Of a stretch of 64,000 nucleotides of DNA, positions 62,441 to 64,000 are shown piece by piece. Source of the stretch: Amblyomma americanum. Its lineage: Eukaryota; Arthropoda; Arachnida; Ixodida; Ixodidae. Position 1 is the first letter of the stretch, and each line of letters starts with the position of its first letter. The position numbers and the translations under genes were made by a program. The notes beneath the pieces were generated by a model. It was not told the origin of the DNA. It ran no database searches and saw only the letters and a program-made list of their open reading frames with translations. The stretch is from contig NW_027526654.1 in the NCBI RefSeq assembly GCF_052857255.1, positions 62,001-126,000 of the forward strand, in the 5' to 3' direction.

Positions 62441-64000
62441 TCTCTTATAACGGCGCGAAAAGCATGTATTCTTCCTTAATACAGCGAAACAAGCTGTTTT
62501 AGACCGAAACGAGCTAAATCACAACACATCGGTATTACAAGTGTTCCACGTGATACTCGTCAAAACTTTTTCTCTTTTAACTGCGCGAAAAGCATGTATT
62601 CGTGCTTAATACAACGAAACAAGCTGTTTTAGACCGAAACGAGCTAAATCTGAACACATCGGTTTTACAAGTATCCACGTGATACTCGTCAAAACTTTTT
62701 CTCGTATAACTGCCCGAAAAGCATGTATTCTTGCTTAATACAACGAAACAAGCTGTTTTAGACCGAAACGAGCTAAATCACAACACATCGGTTTTACAAG
62801 TGTCTCTCTAATACGCGTCAAAACTTTTTCTCTTATAACTGCGCGAAAAGCATGTATTCTTGCTTAATACAACGAAACAAGCTGTTTTAGACCGAAACGA
62901 GCCAAATCTGAACACATCGGTTTTACAAGTATCCACGTGATACTCGTCAAAACTTTTTCTCTTATAACTGCGCGAAAAGCATGTATTCTTGCTTAATACA
63001 GCGAAACAAGCTGTTTTAGACCGAAATGAGCTAAATCACAACACATCGGTTTTACAAGTGTTCCTCTGATACGCGTCAAAACTTTTTCTTTTATAACTGT
63101 GCGAAAAGCATGTATTCTTGCTTAATACAGCGAATCAAGTTGTTTTAGACCGAAACGAGCTAAATCACAACACATCGGTATATCAAGTGTTCCACGTGAT
63201 ACTCGTCAAAACTTTTTCTCTTATAACTGCGCGAAAAGCATGTATTCTTGCTTAATACAACGAAACAAGCTGTTTTAGACCTAAACGAGCTAAATCACAA
63301 CATATCGGTTTTACAAGTGTCTCTCTAATACGCGTCAAAACTTTTTCTCTTATAACTGCGCGAAAAGCATGTATTCTTGCTTAATACAACGAAACAAGCT
63401 GTTTTAGGCCGAAACGAGCTAAATCTGAACACATCGGTTTTACAAGTATCCACGTGATACTCGTCAAAACTTTTTCTCTTATAACTGCGCGAAAAGCATG
63501 TATTCTTGCTTAATACAGCGAAACAAGCTGTTTTAGACCGAAATGAGCTAAATCACAACACATCGGTTTTACAAGTGTTCCTCTGATACGCGTCAAAACT
63601 TTTTCTTTTATAACTGCGCGAAAAGCATGTATTCTTGCCTAATACAGCGAATCAAGCTGTTTTAGACCGAAACGAGCTAAATCACAACACATCGGTATTA
63701 CAAGTGTTCCACGTGATACTCGTCAAAACTTTTTCTCTTATAACTGCGCGAAAAGCGTGTATTCGTGCATAATAAAACGAAACAAGCTGTTTTAGACCGA
63801 AACGAGCTAAATCTGAACAAATCGGTTTTACAAGTATCCACGTGATACTCGTCAAAACTTTTTCTCTTATAACTGCGCGAAAAGCATGTATTCTTGCTTA
63901 ATACAACGAAACAAGCTGTTTTAGACCGAAAAGAGCTAAATCACAACACATCGGTTTTACAAGTGTCTCTCTAATACGCGTCAAAACTTTTTCTCTTATA
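62441..64000 (+). repeat. A, B, C and D units running off the window end
   Basis: The B unit with ATTCTTCCTTAATAC is shared with 45.5, 47.9 and 51.2 kb. From about 63.0 kb the units match 59.4-60.38 kb, with GTGCATAATAAAACG at 60153 and 63766, a shift of 3,613 bp (28 units). The last three bases (ATA) open another unit, so the array goes on beyond the window. Confidence 0.8.

Larger units (their letters stand above)
1..64000. repeat. Satellite DNA array, 129-bp monomer, about 495 head-to-tail copies
   Basis: Every part of the window reads as tandem copies of one unit that begins ATAACTGCGCGAAAAGCATG and ends CAAAACTTTTTCTCTT. Unit starts at 1, 130, 260, 389, 518 and 647 show steps of 129-130 bp, and the same step holds to the last base. 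No copy is inverted and nothing unrelated interrupts the array. By hand count the unit is 50 of 129 G+C (38.8%) with 8 CpG. Copies differ by a few to about 20 bases and fall into recurring subtypes. The function is not known from sequence. Centromeric or other heterochromatic satellite is inferred from length, homogeneity and higher-order structure. The family and species are not recognised. Confidence 0.97.

Noticed and set aside
1..64000. CRISPR array (regular repeats; the unit contains GTTTTAGA, which begins some type II CRISPR repeats)
   Set aside because: There are no unique spacers between conserved repeats. The whole 129-bp unit is repeated, no cas genes are present, and GTTTTAGA is a chance short match.
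1..64000. CENP-B box in each monomer
   Set aside because: On the minus strand TTTCGGTCTAAAACAGC and TTTCGTTGTATTAAGCA match the TTCG and the central A of the mammalian box, and TTCGTTG is a good half match. The CGGG half is absent in the reference unit and in the variants I read, so a true box is not supported.
1..64000. Transposon, retroelement or LTR insertions and target-site duplications
   Set aside because: I read through the window looking for any stretch that leaves the unit pattern and found only subtype changes and short indels. There is no terminal repeat or coding remnant.
1..64000. tRNA, 5S rRNA or other RNA genes as the origin of the satellite
   Set aside because: I see no box A/box B pair, no cloverleaf-forming segment and no recognisable 5S sequence in the unit. 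The dyads are only five bases long in most copies.
1..64000. Telomeric or simple-sequence repeats
   Set aside because: No TTAGGG-, TTTAGGG- or TTAGG-type runs and no microsatellite longer than short A or T tracts occur.
1..64000. Regulatory promoters based on CACGTG or TATA-like TTATAAC in every unit
   Set aside because: The motifs are part of the repeated unit and occur hundreds of times with no gene nearby. Nothing shows that they start transcription.

Overview
The whole 64-kb window is one uninterrupted array of satellite DNA. It holds about 495 head-to-tail copies, all in the same orientation, of an AT-rich monomer of 129 bp (130 bp in one subtype). I see no gene, RNA gene, transposable element, CRISPR array or unique sequence. 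Both window ends lie inside the array, so its true length and flanks are unknown. An array this long, with nested higher-order repeats, points to a eukaryotic chromosome, in centromeric, pericentromeric or other heterochromatic DNA. I do not recognise the satellite family, so I name no species or clade.

A typical monomer (1-129, numbered from the ATAACTGCGCG start) is about 39% GC by hand count. It carries two short dyads (AAGCA/TGCTT at 14-18/27-31 and AAACA/TGTTT at 41-45/49-53), a GACCGAAACGAGC core and a variable tail. The tails define subtypes, which I label A (GTTCCTCTGATACGCG), B (GTATTACAAG, then GTTCCACGTGATACTCG), C (TATCCACGTGATACTCG), D (GTCTCTCTAATACGCG), and rarer ones: F (GTCTCTGATACGCG or GGCG), G (TTCCAAGTGTCCATGTG), H (GTTCCTCTAATACG), I, J, K, L and P (ACAGGTGTCCGTGACACG). 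A, D, F, G, H and P tails carry the palindrome ACGCGT. B and C tails carry CACGTG in almost the same place and have ACTCGT where the others have ACGCGT.

Layout. 1-7.6 kb is dominated by a 646-bp A-B-C-D-C pentamer and local pentamer duplication. An eight-monomer cassette (I-J-K-L-A-G-A-B, about 1,034 bp) starts near 8.3 kb and recurs in full or broken form at about 12.0, 20.9, 26.8, 30.1, 33.1, 36.6, 40.7, 43.3, 53.4, 56.5, 57.3 and 60.4 kb. It is most often spaced 3.07-4.12 kb apart and serves as the landmark of a variable higher-order repeat (HOR). 7.6-10.8 kb reappears at 20.3-23.4 kb. 13.0-16.3 kb is repeated at about 16.9-20.0 kb and again in part at 23.4-25.9 kb. 26.35-29.58 and 29.58-32.78 kb are a tandem pair. 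32.4-34.2 kb reappears at 35.9-37.7 kb. 39.3-41.9 and 41.9-43.8 kb are a pair with a 2,580-bp shift. 44.19-52.6 kb holds three copies of a 3,323-bp HOR, the middle one lacking exactly seven monomers. 53.135-60.866 kb is a near-perfect 3,866-bp tandem duplication. The last 3 kb reuses pieces of several earlier blocks.

No genes work together here. What the sequence records is how the array evolves: unequal exchange in whole-monomer steps, conversion-like patches, short-homology deletions inside monomers that are then copied along with the HOR, and one stretch (about 34.9-44.0 kb) with many private small insertions and deletions. The short open frames on both strands come from a repeat length divisible by three and are not genes.
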